Notes: generated from the sequence alone by a model not told the origin. DNA of 64,000 nt from Shewanella gaetbuli (GCF_023284065.1 NZ_JAKIKP010000004.1:62001-126000), one strand, 5' to 3'. Numbered from the stretch's first letter, positions 18,972 to 28,508 are shown. Translations and numbers: made by a program.

Positions 18972-18999
18972 AAAAAAGGCCTCAAATGAGGCCTTTTTT
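18972..18999. terminator. Bidirectional terminator after the DUF2058 gene
   Basis: A 13-bp stem, AAAAAAGGCCTCA with TGAGGCCTTTTTT and a 2-nt AA apex, sits between convergent genes. Confidence 0.93.
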
Positions 19000-19007
19000 G
19001 CTATCCG

Positions 19008-19856
19008 TTAAACGGTTAATGCCTTAAATGCTAAAATTTGTTGGCAGTAGGCTAAATGGTGGCGAATATCGTCAATATATTGCGATGCTTTAAAATCCTT
19101 TAAATACCAATGACTGCCGTTATCATTTTGTTTGTTGTAAAAAAATCCTTCACACTCTAGCAGGTAATCTTTATTTGACGTGGCTAGCCAATACTGGGTG
19201 TCTAGATTAGCCAAGGTTTTTAATGTGTTAACTTGTTTTTGATAATCAGTCGGCATTGTTGATTGGTGTTGTATTCTGGCTAAATCTAATGCGTTTTGCT
19301 CAATTCCAAAAATATCGCCCACGAGTAATTCAAAAGGATTAAGATCTTTATGTGGCGTGACGGTGAAGTCGATTTTAGGTTTAAGGTATAAATCAGGCCA
19401 GTTCATATGAGGGTGTGTAAGCGCAATGCCCAATGCGATACGCCTTTCTCCGAGCCAATTATATTTTAGACAACGTTGACGCTTGAGTTCATCAGTTGAC
19501 TCTATTTGTGCTAAGTTGGGTAACAAAGTCATTCTTCGTAACTTAACACTCTTAGAGACCATTGCCGTCATCACTGCCGTTACTAAGCCAATAGAGGGAG
19601 CACAATTGACCCTTTTCTCTAAGCTTTGGGCAACCGTATTGAGCACTTCTTCAAATAAGCCATTATGCTCGGTGTTTTCTACTGAAAGTGGCTTATTGGG
19701 TGCAGATAAATGGTCAGCACGAATATGTATTGCGTCTTCATGATATGTGGTATTAAAGGTGATAGTTTTCCCCGCAGGTGCTAAAGCCCAATCACCCTCT
19801 GCGTTGCCAATAATGGTGACGTATTCTATTGAATCATAAAGTTGTTCAAGCGACAT
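19008..19856 (-). CDS. Unrecognised protein, 282 aa
   Basis: I do not recognise this protein. No signal peptide or membrane helix is visible. It reads like a globular cytoplasmic protein, with a hydrophobic segment (CAPSIGLVTAVMTAMVS, about residues 85-101 from this start), a conserved-looking YNWLGERRIALGIALTH with several His/Trp (HPHMNWPDLYLKPK), and a Tyr/Trp-rich C-terminal part (CEGFFYNKQ, SHWYLKDFKAS). The frame opens ten codons upstream at 19886; neither start has a good Shine-Dalgarno sequence. The gene is monocistronic, convergent with the DUF2058 gene and divergent from an acyl-CoA dehydrogenase. Composition matches the neighbours, so I see no sign of transfer. Confidence 0.75.
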   Translation of the reverse strand: MSLEQLYDSIEYVTIIGNAEGDWALAPAGKTITFNTTYHEDAIHIRADHLSAPNKPLSVENTEHNGLFEEVLNTVAQSLEKRVNCAPSIGLVTAVMTAMVSKSVKLRRMTLLPNLAQIESTDELKRQRCLKYNWLGERRIALGIALTHPHMNWPDLYLKPKIDFTVTPHKDLNPFELLVGDIFGIEQNALDLARIQHQSTMPTDYQKQVNTLKTLANLDTQYWLATSNKDYLLECEGFFYNKQNDNGSHWYLKDFKASQYIDDIRHHLAYCQQILAFKALTV

Positions 19857-20114
19857 TGTATTTCTATTTCGACTGATTGAATCCATATTCTAGCGTAAAT
19901 AGTTGATTGTTTGACAATGATTATTGCTTTCAACACCTTTAAAAACAGAATAATGGGTTTATTTCATCAATTGTCTCTTAGTATCTGCCAACTTATCTTT
20001 CAATATCTTTACGCTTAAGACACTAAGTCCTGCCTTATTAATTAAATTAACCGTAAGATTAAAAGTCATTTTAAGCTGAGTTATTGCTTGTATTTATCGG
20101 GTAAATTCTATAAA

Positions 20115-20132
20115 TTTAAACAACTGTTTTAA
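20115..20132 (+). promoter_or_regulatory. PsrA-like operator before the acyl-CoA dehydrogenase
   Basis: TTTAAAC-AACT-GTTTTAA has the AAAC-N4-GTTT layout of PsrA sites. It lies just after a plausible promoter (TTGCTT 20084-20089, TCTATA/TATAAA near 20107-20114) and 22 bp before the start codon, a repressing position. The same layout occurs in front of psrA at 42591-42610. The gap 19857-20153 shows nothing else clear. Confidence 0.5.
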
Positions 20133-20153
20133 TTAATTGTTTAAGAGACTGAT

Positions 20154-21908
20154 ATGAACCCGTACCAAGCCCCATTGAAGGATATGCAATTTCTTTTAGA
20201 AGATGTTTTTGATGCCCAAAATACCTGGCAAGAAATACCTGAATTAGCCGAAATGGTGGATATGGATACAGCCACAGCCATTTTAGATGAAGCCGGTAAA
20301 ATAAGCCGTGATCTTGTTCATCCTTTAAATAGATCCGGAGACGAGCAGGGGGTTGTTCACCAGAGCGACACCATTATTACTCCAGACGGTTTTAAAGAGG
20401 TTTACCAGCAATTCTCTGAAGGTGGCTGGGTCGGTTTATGTGGCGATGCTGAGTATGGCGGCATGGGAATGCCAAAAATGCTGGGTATTCTTGTTGACGA
20501 AATGGGCTACAGTGCCTGCAATTCATTTGTTCTTTATAGCTCTTTAACTGCTGGCGCGGCACTATGTATAAATGCTCATGCGACTGATGAGTTAAAACAA
20601 ACCTATTTACCCCATTTATATTCTGGTCAATGGTCAGGTGCTATGGATATGACAGAGCCTCATGCGGGGTCTGACTTACGCGGTATTCGTACTAAAGCGG
20701 TGCCTCAAGACGATGGTAGTTATGCTATTTCTGGTAATAAAATATTTATTACTGGTGGCGACCAAGATTTAACTGAAAATGTCATTCACTTAGTTTTAGC
20801 TAAGTTACCAGACTCTAATGGCATTTCACTGTTTTTAGTGCCAAAAATATTAGTGAATCAAGACGGTAGTTTAGGCGAAGCCAATGGGGTTTCTGTGGGT
20901 TCTATCGAACACAAAATGGGCCTTAAAGCATCTTCAACTTGTGTGATGAATTACGACAATGCCAAAGGCTTTTTAGTTGGAGAGCCTAATCGTGGTTTAG
21001 TTTGTATGTTTACAATGATGAACTACGAACGTTTAGCGATTGGAATTCAAGGCTTAGGTAATTCACAAGCGGCTTATCAAATGGCAAGTGAATATGCTAA
21101 AGAGCGCTTACAAGGTGTTGCGGCTGGCGTCAAACCTTCTGGTGCTTCAGACCCGATTATTGTTCATGGTGATGTCAGACGCATGTTGCTGACAATTAAA
21201 GCATTAACTGAAGCGGGCAGAGCATTATCAGTATATACCGGTAAGCAGCTAGATTTAGCCAAATATGCTGAAGGTGATGTGCAAGCAAAAGCAAAACAAT
21301 ATGTGGGTTTACTGACACCGGTGGCGAAAGCATTTTTAACCGACCGCGGTTTAGATGCCACTATTATGGCTCAGCAAGTTTTTGGTGGTCATGGTTACAT
21401 TCGTGAAACCGGTATCGAGCAGTTAGTTCGTGATACACGTATTGCACAAATTTATGAAGGAACCAATGGCATACAGGCGATTGACTTTCTTGGACGTAAA
21501 GTGACTGGTGACAATGTTGCCACCTTAAAAATGTTTGTTGCAGAGTCGGTTGAACAACTCAAGGCTTTACAACATACCTCTGATGCAGATAAGCAAGCGG
21601 TCATTATTCGTCTAGAGTCATTAGTTGAAGTCGCTGATTACATTAATGACAACAAGCTAAGCCAACCTGCGCTAATCAATGCTTCAGCAGTAGATTATCT
21701 AGATGCCTTTGGTTTTGCATTATATGGTTTTTACTGGTTATTGATGGCGGATAAAGCTCATGGGCATTCAGACAGTGAATTTGCCGCACAAAAACACTAT
21801 GTAGCTCAATTCTACATGGCTAAGTTGTTGAGCAAGTCTGATTATCACTTATCACAAGTCAAAGCGGGTGATGAGTCTATTATGTCTATGCCGGCTGACC
21901 TATTTTAA
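20154..21908 (+). CDS. Acyl-CoA dehydrogenase, DmdC-like architecture
   Basis: FAD-dependent acyl-CoA dehydrogenase, 584 aa, longer than the classic 380-400 aa type because it has a C-terminal extension of the kind seen in DmdC and related FadE homologues. Core features: MDMTEPHAGSDLRGIRTKA (FAD/substrate loop), ISGNKIFITGGDQ, the Arg/Gly turn GYIRETGIEQLVRDTRIAQI and the catalytic Glu in YEGTNGIQAIDFLGRK (about residues 440-455). The C-terminal 130 residues are helical. It probably oxidises medium- or long-chain acyl-CoA; a methylmercaptopropionyl-CoA substrate cannot be excluded by sequence. It is monocistronic, with a PsrA-like operator upstream and a strong terminator. Confidence 0.9.
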   Translation: MNPYQAPLKDMQFLLEDVFDAQNTWQEIPELAEMVDMDTATAILDEAGKISRDLVHPLNRSGDEQGVVHQSDTIITPDGFKEVYQQFSEGGWVGLCGDAEYGGMGMPKMLGILVDEMGYSACNSFVLYSSLTAGAALCINAHATDELKQTYLPHLYSGQWSGAMDMTEPHAGSDLRGIRTKAVPQDDGSYAISGNKIFITGGDQDLTENVIHLVLAKLPDSNGISLFLVPKILVNQDGSLGEANGVSVGSIEHKMGLKASSTCVMNYDNAKGFLVGEPNRGLVCMFTMMNYERLAIGIQGLGNSQAAYQMASEYAKERLQGVAAGVKPSGASDPIIVHGDVRRMLLTIKALTEAGRALSVYTGKQLDLAKYAEGDVQAKAKQYVGLLTPVAKAFLTDRGLDATIMAQQVFGGHGYIRETGIEQLVRDTRIAQIYEGTNGIQAIDFLGRKVTGDNVATLKMFVAESVEQLKALQHTSDADKQAVIIRLESLVEVADYINDNKLSQPALINASAVDYLDAFGFALYGFYWLLMADKAHGHSDSEFAAQKHYVAQFYMAKLLSKSDYHLSQVKAGDESIMSMPADLF

Positions 21909-21926
21909 TATTAGTTTTTAAACATT

Positions 21927-21958
21927 AAAAAGCACCTTCATGTTAAGGTGCTTTTTTT
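21927..21958. terminator. Terminator of the acyl-CoA dehydrogenase gene
   Basis: AAAAAGCACCTT and AAGGTGCTTTTT form a 12-bp stem with 6-nt loop, then T. It also serves the convergent dacB gene on the minus strand. Confidence 0.92.
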
Positions 21959-21981
21959 CGCTTAGAATAAGAGGAAGTTAA

Positions 21982-23493
21982 TTATTGATTAGGTTCAATG
22001 ACTAACGGCATGTCCATTAGCTTTTGTAACAATAACGCTGAATAAGACGCTTTTTGCTCTTTCTTAATTTTGGGGCTTAAGCCATTTTCAAACACAACAA
22101 ATATGTACTTTTTTCCATTTGATGCTTCAAATTGTCCTGCAAGATTCGACACACCTAACATACTGCCAGTTTTGGCGATGACTTTGTTTTTCAAAGGAGC
22201 GCGATTAAAGTAGCGTTTATATTGTAAGGTTCCCGTTCTTCCTGATAACGGCAAATTGTCGAGAATATAATGATATTCTTCATGTTCGACGATAAATTTT
22301 AAAGTATTAAGAACATGAGCGGCCGACAGCATATTATATCGAGACAAGCCTGAACCGTCGGCAATATTAGCAGCACCTAAGTCAATGCCTAATTGATTCA
22401 GTACAGTTCGTAAGGTCTGGGCAGCTTTATTTAAATTTGCCGCTTCACCATAATAATATTCAGCGCTAGTTTTAAGTAATGCCTCTGCCATCAAATTGTC
22501 AGAGTCTAATAACATTTCCTCCATAATGATATTCAGTGACGCTGAAGAGTGAGTTGCCTGGGTGATTAATTGAGGAGCGTGAGACAAATCATTAGTCGAT
22601 AATAGATTATTCAGCGCTATCGTTTGGCCTTGCAAGGTTATTTTTTGCTGTTCAAAAATGTTGTTGATCACTTTTAACGCATAATCGACAGGGTCATTAA
22701 TCGCTATCGACAGCGGTAGAGATTTAGCACGGTCATAGCACCCCGTTAAAGTGTAATGGTTGTTATCTTTACGTTTTAAATTTAGGTCACATTCTGCATT
22801 AGAGGCAGAGTAAGTAGCAAATTGGGTGTTATTGTCCACTTTAATCGGTCGCTTACCCATCACTTTTAATTGAGTCTTTTTGTTGTGACCACTAGCACTT
22901 AAGCGTGCTTTAACGCAGTTTTTATCAATAATAAAGCTGGAGACAGGAGCCGCATAACAAATGTTTAAATCATCCCATACCCATCCCGCAGGCTGATCAT
23001 TCGATAGGGTATCTCCAATTAAGTAAATATTACCTGAAACTTGATTAACTCCTTGCTTTTTTAACCGTTTAATTAACTTTGATAAGTCAGCATAAGTTAA
23101 CGTTGGATCGCCACTAAATTGTAGGTAAATATCATTGGTCAATGTGCTGTTGGTCAGTTGTATTTCCCCGTCTGTAGAAAGGCGGGTGGTATAGGTGAAG
23201 TTTTTACCGAGTACCTCAGCACTTACTAATGCGGTGAGGATTTTCATCACACTTGCTGGGTTCATTAGCATATTGGCATTTTGCTGATAAACTAAGCGTT
23301 TATCTTCAATATCCCAAATGCTGAGAGCAATTAATGAATGAGCAGGATTGATAAAGTTAACTATAGAGGCAACATGTTGTTGATCTGCGTTAGGTTGAAC
23401 TGATGTTTTTGGTGACTCTGTGATAGCCGATTTAACACTGGTGCTTAAGCAAAATACTGCTGTTGCGAGTAAACATTTTTGAACAAAAGCCAT
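21982..23493 (-). CDS. dacB: D-alanyl-D-alanine carboxypeptidase/endopeptidase (PBP4, family S13)
   Basis: Periplasmic low-molecular-weight penicillin-binding protein that trims and cleaves peptidoglycan cross-bridges. A signal peptide spans about residues 1-22 (KCLLATAVFCLSTSVKSA). Catalytic motifs: SVMK (S81-K84) in NPASVMKILTALVS, SxN-equivalent in ADGSGLSRYNMLS, and KTG in VIAKTGSMLGVSNLAG near residue 450. The large inserted domain between the first two motifs, including CYAAPVSSFIIDKN, is typical for S13 and accounts for the 503 aa. It is convergent with the acyl-CoA dehydrogenase and stands alone. Confidence 0.93.
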   Translation of the reverse strand: MAFVQKCLLATAVFCLSTSVKSAITESPKTSVQPNADQQHVASIVNFINPAHSLIALSIWDIEDKRLVYQQNANMLMNPASVMKILTALVSAEVLGKNFTYTTRLSTDGEIQLTNSTLTNDIYLQFSGDPTLTYADLSKLIKRLKKQGVNQVSGNIYLIGDTLSNDQPAGWVWDDLNICYAAPVSSFIIDKNCVKARLSASGHNKKTQLKVMGKRPIKVDNNTQFATYSASNAECDLNLKRKDNNHYTLTGCYDRAKSLPLSIAINDPVDYALKVINNIFEQQKITLQGQTIALNNLLSTNDLSHAPQLITQATHSSASLNIIMEEMLLDSDNLMAEALLKTSAEYYYGEAANLNKAAQTLRTVLNQLGIDLGAANIADGSGLSRYNMLSAAHVLNTLKFIVEHEEYHYILDNLPLSGRTGTLQYKRYFNRAPLKNKVIAKTGSMLGVSNLAGQFEASNGKKYIFVVFENGLSPKIKKEQKASYSALLLQKLMDMPLVIEPNQ

Positions 23494-23923
23494 AAGATCA
23501 AATATCCGTCGAGAGTTTCTATTTTATGCTGATGTGCTGACATTTGAAATGGTCATAACAAATATACAACCTTGTATCATTTAACGTTTTATTTATACAT
23601 TTGTGCAAATGTTGAACAAAAAGGGCTAGTTAAGGGCTGATTAAATCAGAAAAATCTTGCCCAATAGGTGTTTAATCGTTACTTTCTATGCCACTTTATC
23701 ATTCGTCGTTACAATTTACAGACTGTAACCTTGCGAGCCTCAATAGTTAGAATGGTTTATACACTCATTGCAATTCGCTAATTTGTGCATTTTATAATGG
23801 GTAAACATTCACTAAATTACTATTGTTAGAACACTATTTACATTGTAGTTTTAAACAGCCAGTACAAGACATTCATTATGTCACTACTACCACTGCAATG
23901 AAATAATCTTTAAGGAGGATACC
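23494..23923 (+). promoter_or_regulatory. Intergenic region dacB-pssA with a promoter candidate
   Basis: 430 bp without a convincing ORF. TTGCAA (23768-23773) and TATAAT (23793-23798), 19 bp apart, are a usable if wide-spaced promoter for pssA, which would give a leader of over 100 nt. A small palindrome TTACAG-A-CTGTAA sits near 23716-23730. I cannot assign a regulator. Confidence 0.4.
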
Positions 23924-25237
23924 TTGCTTGAAAAGCTAGGTGGAATTTCATTAGCGCCTAATGCGTTAAAATGGTTATTAACACCAGAAAATTTTAAAAA
24001 TACGTTAATAGACCAAATAGCATCTGCGCAAAAGTCGATTTACATTGCGGCTTTATATTTAGAAGATGATGAGGCTGGCCGAGAAGTGCTAGAAGCCTTG
24101 CTCACAGCAAAAGCTAAAAATCCGCAACTTGATGTGAAGGTCTTAGTGGATTATCACCGTGCAAGAAGAGGGTTGATAGGTCAAAAAGGAGATAGTGGCA
24201 ACTACATTTTATACCGTAATGCTATCGCCAATGCTGATCATCCCATCGACATTATTGGTGTACCGGTTAAATCTCGTGAGTTTTTGGGCGTACTTCACCT
24301 TAAAGGTTTTATTTTTGATGACACCGTTATTTATAGTGGTGCAAGTATCAATAATATTTACCTGCAACAAGCTGATAAGTATCGCTTTGATCGCTATCAT
24401 CAAATAGAAAGTGCTGAACTTGCTCACAGCATGAGACTGATGATCCAGCAGTACATTATTAATGATCCAGCCGTGAGCTCGCTGACTCAACCTGAAGAAT
24501 CTGAAGTGGTTGCTGAAAAGCACGAAGTTAGAAGCTTTAAGTCGCGTTTATCGAATGCAAAATATGAGTTTGACTCAACGAGAATAGGCAATCGAGTGAC
24601 GCCATTAGTTGGATTAGGTAAAAAGGCCAATGTGCTTAATAATGCGGTTTTAGAGATTGTAAAAAGTGCGCAAGATCACTTGTTTATTTGTACGCCGTAT
24701 TTTAATCCGCCTTTAGCGCTAGCCAGAGCGATTAACTCGAAGCTAAAACAGGGGGTAAAAATTGATATTGTTGTTGGTGACAAAACAGCTAATGATTTTT
24801 ACATCCCACCTGAGAAAGATTTTTCGACTATTGGTACTTTGCCATACATGTATGAGCAATCTTTAAGAAAATTTGCCAAACGCCAGCAATGGGCGATTGA
24901 ATCCGGTTTACTGAATATTCATTTATGGAAGCATGAGCACAACTCTTACCATTTAAAAGGGATTAGTTGTGATGATAAAAAGCATTTGATCACTGGGTCG
25001 AATTTAAACCCTAGAGCGTGGGCATTAGATCTTGAAAATGGACTCCTGTTACATGACGAGTCAGGGAGTTGGAAACAATCTTTCATTGATGAGCAATCGT
25101 TCATTTTGACTCATACAGAAAGATTATTTCATTACAGTCAATTAGACTCTTTAAGTGTCTATCCGCAATCAGTTAAAAAGATTATGAATAGGATCAGACG
25201 ACTTAAAGCAGATTTTTTGTTAAAACGAATTTTATAA
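23924..25237 (+). CDS. pssA: CDP-diacylglycerol-serine O-phosphatidyltransferase (PLD type)
   Basis: Makes phosphatidylserine, precursor of phosphatidylethanolamine, at the membrane surface. It belongs to the PLD superfamily with two HKD-type motifs: VLHLKGFIFDDTVIYSGAS (about residues 125-143) and YHLKGISCDDKKHLITGSNL (about 341-360). CTPYFNPPLALARAI, VGDKTANDFYIPPE and LNPRAWALDLENGLLLHD closely match E. coli PssA; 437 aa versus 451. The start is TTG, supported by AAGGAGG five bases upstream, and no closer ATG fits. It is not the integral-membrane PssA type of other bacteria. Confidence 0.95.
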   Translation: MLEKLGGISLAPNALKWLLTPENFKNTLIDQIASAQKSIYIAALYLEDDEAGREVLEALLTAKAKNPQLDVKVLVDYHRARRGLIGQKGDSGNYILYRNAIANADHPIDIIGVPVKSREFLGVLHLKGFIFDDTVIYSGASINNIYLQQADKYRFDRYHQIESAELAHSMRLMIQQYIINDPAVSSLTQPEESEVVAEKHEVRSFKSRLSNAKYEFDSTRIGNRVTPLVGLGKKANVLNNAVLEIVKSAQDHLFICTPYFNPPLALARAINSKLKQGVKIDIVVGDKTANDFYIPPEKDFSTIGTLPYMYEQSLRKFAKRQQWAIESGLLNIHLWKHEHNSYHLKGISCDDKKHLITGSNLNPRAWALDLENGLLLHDESGSWKQSFIDEQSFILTHTERLFHYSQLDSLSVYPQSVKKIMNRIRRLKADFLLKRIL

Positions 25238-25251
25238 GTTGTTCCCGTAAC

Positions 25252-25288
25252 AAAAAAATCATCACATTCAGTTGTGATGATTTTTTTA
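25252..25288 (+). terminator. pssA terminator
   Basis: A-run plus TCATCACA pairs with TGTGATGA plus T-run, about 15 bp in total with a 6-nt loop. Confidence 0.9.
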
Positions 25289-25302
25289 TTTTAAGAGTCA
25301 CT

Positions 25303-26073
25303 ATGCCACACTGTAAAAGCGCACCGCTCCATGCTGTTCATAAACTTTACCAATATCGAAAGTCACTATCGACTAAGCCTTTTGCCGCCAGAGGGAAGAA
25401 GTTGGTTAGGTGTCCACAATGTTTATTAGGGCAACAGTTTTGTACCTGTAATTTACGCCAATACTTAAACTCTAATGTGAGTTTTATGCTGATCATGTAT
25501 GACGATGAAGTATTAAAGCCTACTAATTCAGGGCGACTTATTGCCGATCTTATTCCTAATACTCATGCTTTTTTATGGAATAGAACCCAGCCTGATGAAA
25601 ACATGTTAGCGCTTATTGCTGATGAAAAATATCAGCCGTACATTGTTTTTCCGGAACAATATCAAGAGGCTGGTCAAGAGGTTGTTACCCAAGTTAATGC
25701 TAATGGTGATTCAGCTAAAACGCCTTTATTTATTTTATTAGATGGTAGTTGGCGTGAAGCGATTAAGATGTACCGTAAAAGTAGTTACTTACATAATATA
25801 CCCATGTTGTCATTTTCCCCTGAGCTGCTTGCGACCTATGCCTTGCGTAAAGGAAGTCATGAATTTCAGTTGGCCACTGCCGAAGTCGCCTCTTTAGTAT
25901 TAACCGCGGCAAATGAGCCATTAAATGCAGTAGCACTGAATAAATGGTTTGATTTGTTTGTAGAATCCTCTTTGTTAGGCAGAAACCGCCGTGCGAAAGA
26001 AACCCTATTACCGATTAGTGACTTTCAAGAGGCTTATTTACACGCCGTCAAGGCCGCTAAACAAGCTAACTAA
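25303..26073 (+). CDS. tapT: DTW-domain tRNA-uridine aminocarboxypropyltransferase
   Basis: The DTW/TapT family transfers an aminocarboxypropyl group from SAM to a tRNA uridine (acp3U47 in E. coli tRNAs). Visible parts: a zinc-type cluster CPQCLLGQQFCTC (about residues 44-56), MLIMYDDEVLKPTNSGRLIA (a DTW-family motif), and the signature region LLDGSWREAIKMYRKSSYL, where the name motif D-x-T-W reads D-G-S-W. At 256 aa it is normal to slightly long; residues 1-35 are a basic extension. No strong ribosome site is visible. It lies 15 bp after the pssA terminator. Confidence 0.85.
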   Translation: MPHCKSAPLHAVHKLYQYRKSLSTKPFAARGKKLVRCPQCLLGQQFCTCNLRQYLNSNVSFMLIMYDDEVLKPTNSGRLIADLIPNTHAFLWNRTQPDENMLALIADEKYQPYIVFPEQYQEAGQEVVTQVNANGDSAKTPLFILLDGSWREAIKMYRKSSYLHNIPMLSFSPELLATYALRKGSHEFQLATAEVASLVLTAANEPLNAVALNKWFDLFVESSLLGRNRRAKETLLPISDFQEAYLHAVKAAKQAN

Positions 26074-26120
26074 TTATCTGTAACAATAGGAATAGTCACT
26101 GTTTTGTTCGCTTTTATATA

Positions 26121-26146
26121 CCAAAGCACCTAATATGGTGCTTTGG
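26121..26146 (+). terminator. Hairpin after the DTW gene
   Basis: CCAAAGCACC, TAATAT loop and GGTGCTTTGG make a perfect 10-bp stem. No T-run follows, so terminator function is uncertain. Confidence 0.45.
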
Positions 26147-26171
26147 TGCTGTTGAATAAAGGAATGAGTAT

Positions 26172-26534
26172 ATGAGCGGTATATATCAACAAAATGACAT
26201 TCAAACACCACCTAAGTTAGTTATTTTATATCGACTCGAGCCTGGTTGTTTAGGGCCTGATGGCCTTGACCATATTGAGGTGTTTTGCCAAATAGCGCAA
26301 AGAGCGCTGGCCACACTCAACGCCAATATTTGTTATTGGCAGCTTACTCCTCGTTTCGACAAGTCTTTAGCCGAATTACAATACAGTTTAGCGGGTAAAA
26401 CATTAACACGTGATAAAGCCGCTATTTATGTTTCAGCCTGCCAAGCAGATTTAACGCAACTCGAAGAGTTTTTTGAAGATAAGCTGACATTATTAATCAA
26501 TCGCTATATTGCCAGAAAAATACCCCATGTTTAG
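26172..26534 (+). CDS. Conserved-looking hypothetical protein, 120 aa
   Basis: I do not recognise a family. The protein has a hydrophobic start of a beta strand (PKLVILYRLEPGCLGPDG), a helical FCQIAQRALATLNANICYWQL and KAAIYVSACQADLTQLEEFFEDKLTLL. No signal peptide, membrane segment or metal motif is visible. AAAGGA lies 8 bases before the ATG. It is followed 18 bp later by the RecQ-like helicase gene, suggesting a shared transcript. Confidence 0.75.
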   Translation: MSGIYQQNDIQTPPKLVILYRLEPGCLGPDGLDHIEVFCQIAQRALATLNANICYWQLTPRFDKSLAELQYSLAGKTLTRDKAAIYVSACQADLTQLEEFFEDKLTLLINRYIARKIPHV

Positions 26535-26552
26535 CCCATTCAAGGATGAGTA

Positions 26553-28508
26553 ATGCCTGCAATCCAATCGATGACCTTACAGCAACAACTCTCGCAATAC
26601 TTTGGTTTTAATGACTTCCGAGAAGGTCAATTAGAAACAATTCAGCATGTGCTTGCCGGGCACTCTAGTTTAGCCATTTTCCCTACGGGTTCTGGTAAAT
26701 CATTATGTTATCAACTTAGCGCGATTAATTTACCTAAACTCACCTTGGTTATTTCTCCTCTTATTGCGCTAATACAAGACCAGCTGAAGTTTTTACATGC
26801 CAAAGGGATAAATGCCGCCAGTATCGATTCAAGTTTAACTCAACAACAAGTGCAACACGTGATGCAGTCGGTTAGGCAAGGTGAGTGCAACATTTTAATG
26901 GTGTCTGTCGAACGTTTTAAGAATGAACGTTTTAGACAGTTCCTTTCTCAGATAGAAATATCATTGTTAGTGGTCGATGAGGCCCATTGTATTTCTGAGT
27001 GGGGACATAACTTTAGACCTGACTACCTTAAAATCCCTATGCTATGTCAGGCGTTTAATATTCCTACCACTTTATTGTTGACCGCAACGGCAACCCAAAA
27101 AGTGAAACAAGACATCTGTCAACGTTTTAATATTCACCCTCAGCATGTTGTTCAAACAGGTTTTTATCGTGACAATTTGGCCTTAGCGGTTTTGCCTGTT
27201 ACCCAGCATCAAAAAAACGCTGTTTTATTAGCGCAAATTAATCAACATACCGGTTGTGGCATTGTGTATGTGACGTTGCAACAAACTGCTGAACAAGTCG
27301 CTGAATATTTGCAGGATAATGGTGTGAACGCTGTGGCTTATCACGCGGGGTTACTATCAGAACAGCGTATATCAATTCAACAGCAATTCATGCACAGTGA
27401 TCAGCAAGTGATTGTGGCAACCATTGCTTTTGGCATGGGCATAGACAAATCAGATATTCGTTATGTGTTTCATTATGATTTACCTAAATCAATTGAAAAT
27501 TATAGTCAGGAAATCGGCAGAGCGGGGCGTGATGGTCAACTTGCACATTGCGTTACTCTAGCAAATTTAGACGGTTTAAATACCTTAGAGAATTTTGTGT
27601 ATGCGGATACCCCTGAACATGATGATATCGACACACTGATCAACCTCATTAAAAATGAAACTGATGAGTCAGGTAAGTGGGAAATGCAAGACTTGGCGTT
27701 ATCAAAGGCATGTAATATTAAGGTGTTACCGCTAAAAACCTTACTTGTACAGTTAGAAATGTCTGCCATTATTGAGCCGAGTTATGCTTATTTTGCAGAG
27801 TTCAAATATCAGCTTTGTGTCGATAAAGACGTGCTATTAGGCCAATTTAATCCTCAACGAGCGGCTTTTTTATCGACTATTTTACAACATACCCAATTTA
27901 AGAAAGTGTGGGGCCAACTAGACTTCGAAGCATTACATCGTGCCACCAACGAGCCTAGAACGCGTGTTATTGCAGCTCTTGAGTATTTAGCTGAGAAACA
28001 GCTGATCATTTTAGAAACCAAAAAAATGACTCAGGTTTTTCGTGTTAATATGGAACGGTTACGGGACCCGTCGATTGTTTCTGGTATGTCACACTATTTT
28101 AAAGACAAAGAAGATAAAGAGATTAACCGTATTGAGCAGTTGATCAGTTTTTTTGAGTTAGACAGCTGTTTGGCTGCTTATTTAGCCCGATATTTTGATG
28201 ATTTACAAAGCCCTCAATATTGTCAGCGTTGTAGTGTGTGTTTAGGACATATTGCGAAACTAACTCAATCGACACAACCACAACAGTATGAATTGAGTCA
28301 GGTTAGTCTTTTTTTATCTGAGCTTAGAGAGCTTGTTTCAAGCAAACAGTTGACATTAACAACCGCGACACAAGCTAAGTTTTTAGCGGGTATTAGTGTT
28401 CCCATTTTGGGGCGTTTAAAAGTAAAAAACCTGGCTGGTTTTGGTGCACTGAATCAATGGCGATTTGCTGATATTGTGCAAATAATTAATGCTTTGGAGA
28501 GTAAATGA
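26553..28508 (+). CDS. RecQ-family DNA helicase with a C-terminal zinc cluster
   Basis: SF2 3'-5' DNA helicase. Walker A FPTGSGKSLCYQL (K49), DEAH box VVDEAHCISEWGHNFRPDY, motif III LLTATATQKV, motifs IV-VI IVYVTLQQTAEQVA, IAFGMGIDKSDIRYVFHYDL and QEIGRAGRDG cover residues 1-345. After this the order differs from canonical RecQ. A wing-helix-like region (about 370-530, ALEYLAEKQLIILET) comes first, and the zinc cluster CLAAYLARYFDD...CQRCSVC lies near residues 541-565. A C-terminal helical module (LSELRELVSSKQ) could be an HRDC remnant. It is a second RecQ-like enzyme rather than the standard recQ; its role is unknown. It overlaps the next gene by four bases (ATGA). Confidence 0.88.
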   Translation: MPAIQSMTLQQQLSQYFGFNDFREGQLETIQHVLAGHSSLAIFPTGSGKSLCYQLSAINLPKLTLVISPLIALIQDQLKFLHAKGINAASIDSSLTQQQVQHVMQSVRQGECNILMVSVERFKNERFRQFLSQIEISLLVVDEAHCISEWGHNFRPDYLKIPMLCQAFNIPTTLLLTATATQKVKQDICQRFNIHPQHVVQTGFYRDNLALAVLPVTQHQKNAVLLAQINQHTGCGIVYVTLQQTAEQVAEYLQDNGVNAVAYHAGLLSEQRISIQQQFMHSDQQVIVATIAFGMGIDKSDIRYVFHYDLPKSIENYSQEIGRAGRDGQLAHCVTLANLDGLNTLENFVYADTPEHDDIDTLINLIKNETDESGKWEMQDLALSKACNIKVLPLKTLLVQLEMSAIIEPSYAYFAEFKYQLCVDKDVLLGQFNPQRAAFLSTILQHTQFKKVWGQLDFEALHRATNEPRTRVIAALEYLAEKQLIILETKKMTQVFRVNMERLRDPSIVSGMSHYFKDKEDKEINRIEQLISFFELDSCLAAYLARYFDDLQSPQYCQRCSVCLGHIAKLTQSTQPQQYELSQVSLFLSELRELVSSKQLTLTTATQAKFLAGISVPILGRLKVKNLAGFGALNQWRFADIVQIINALESK

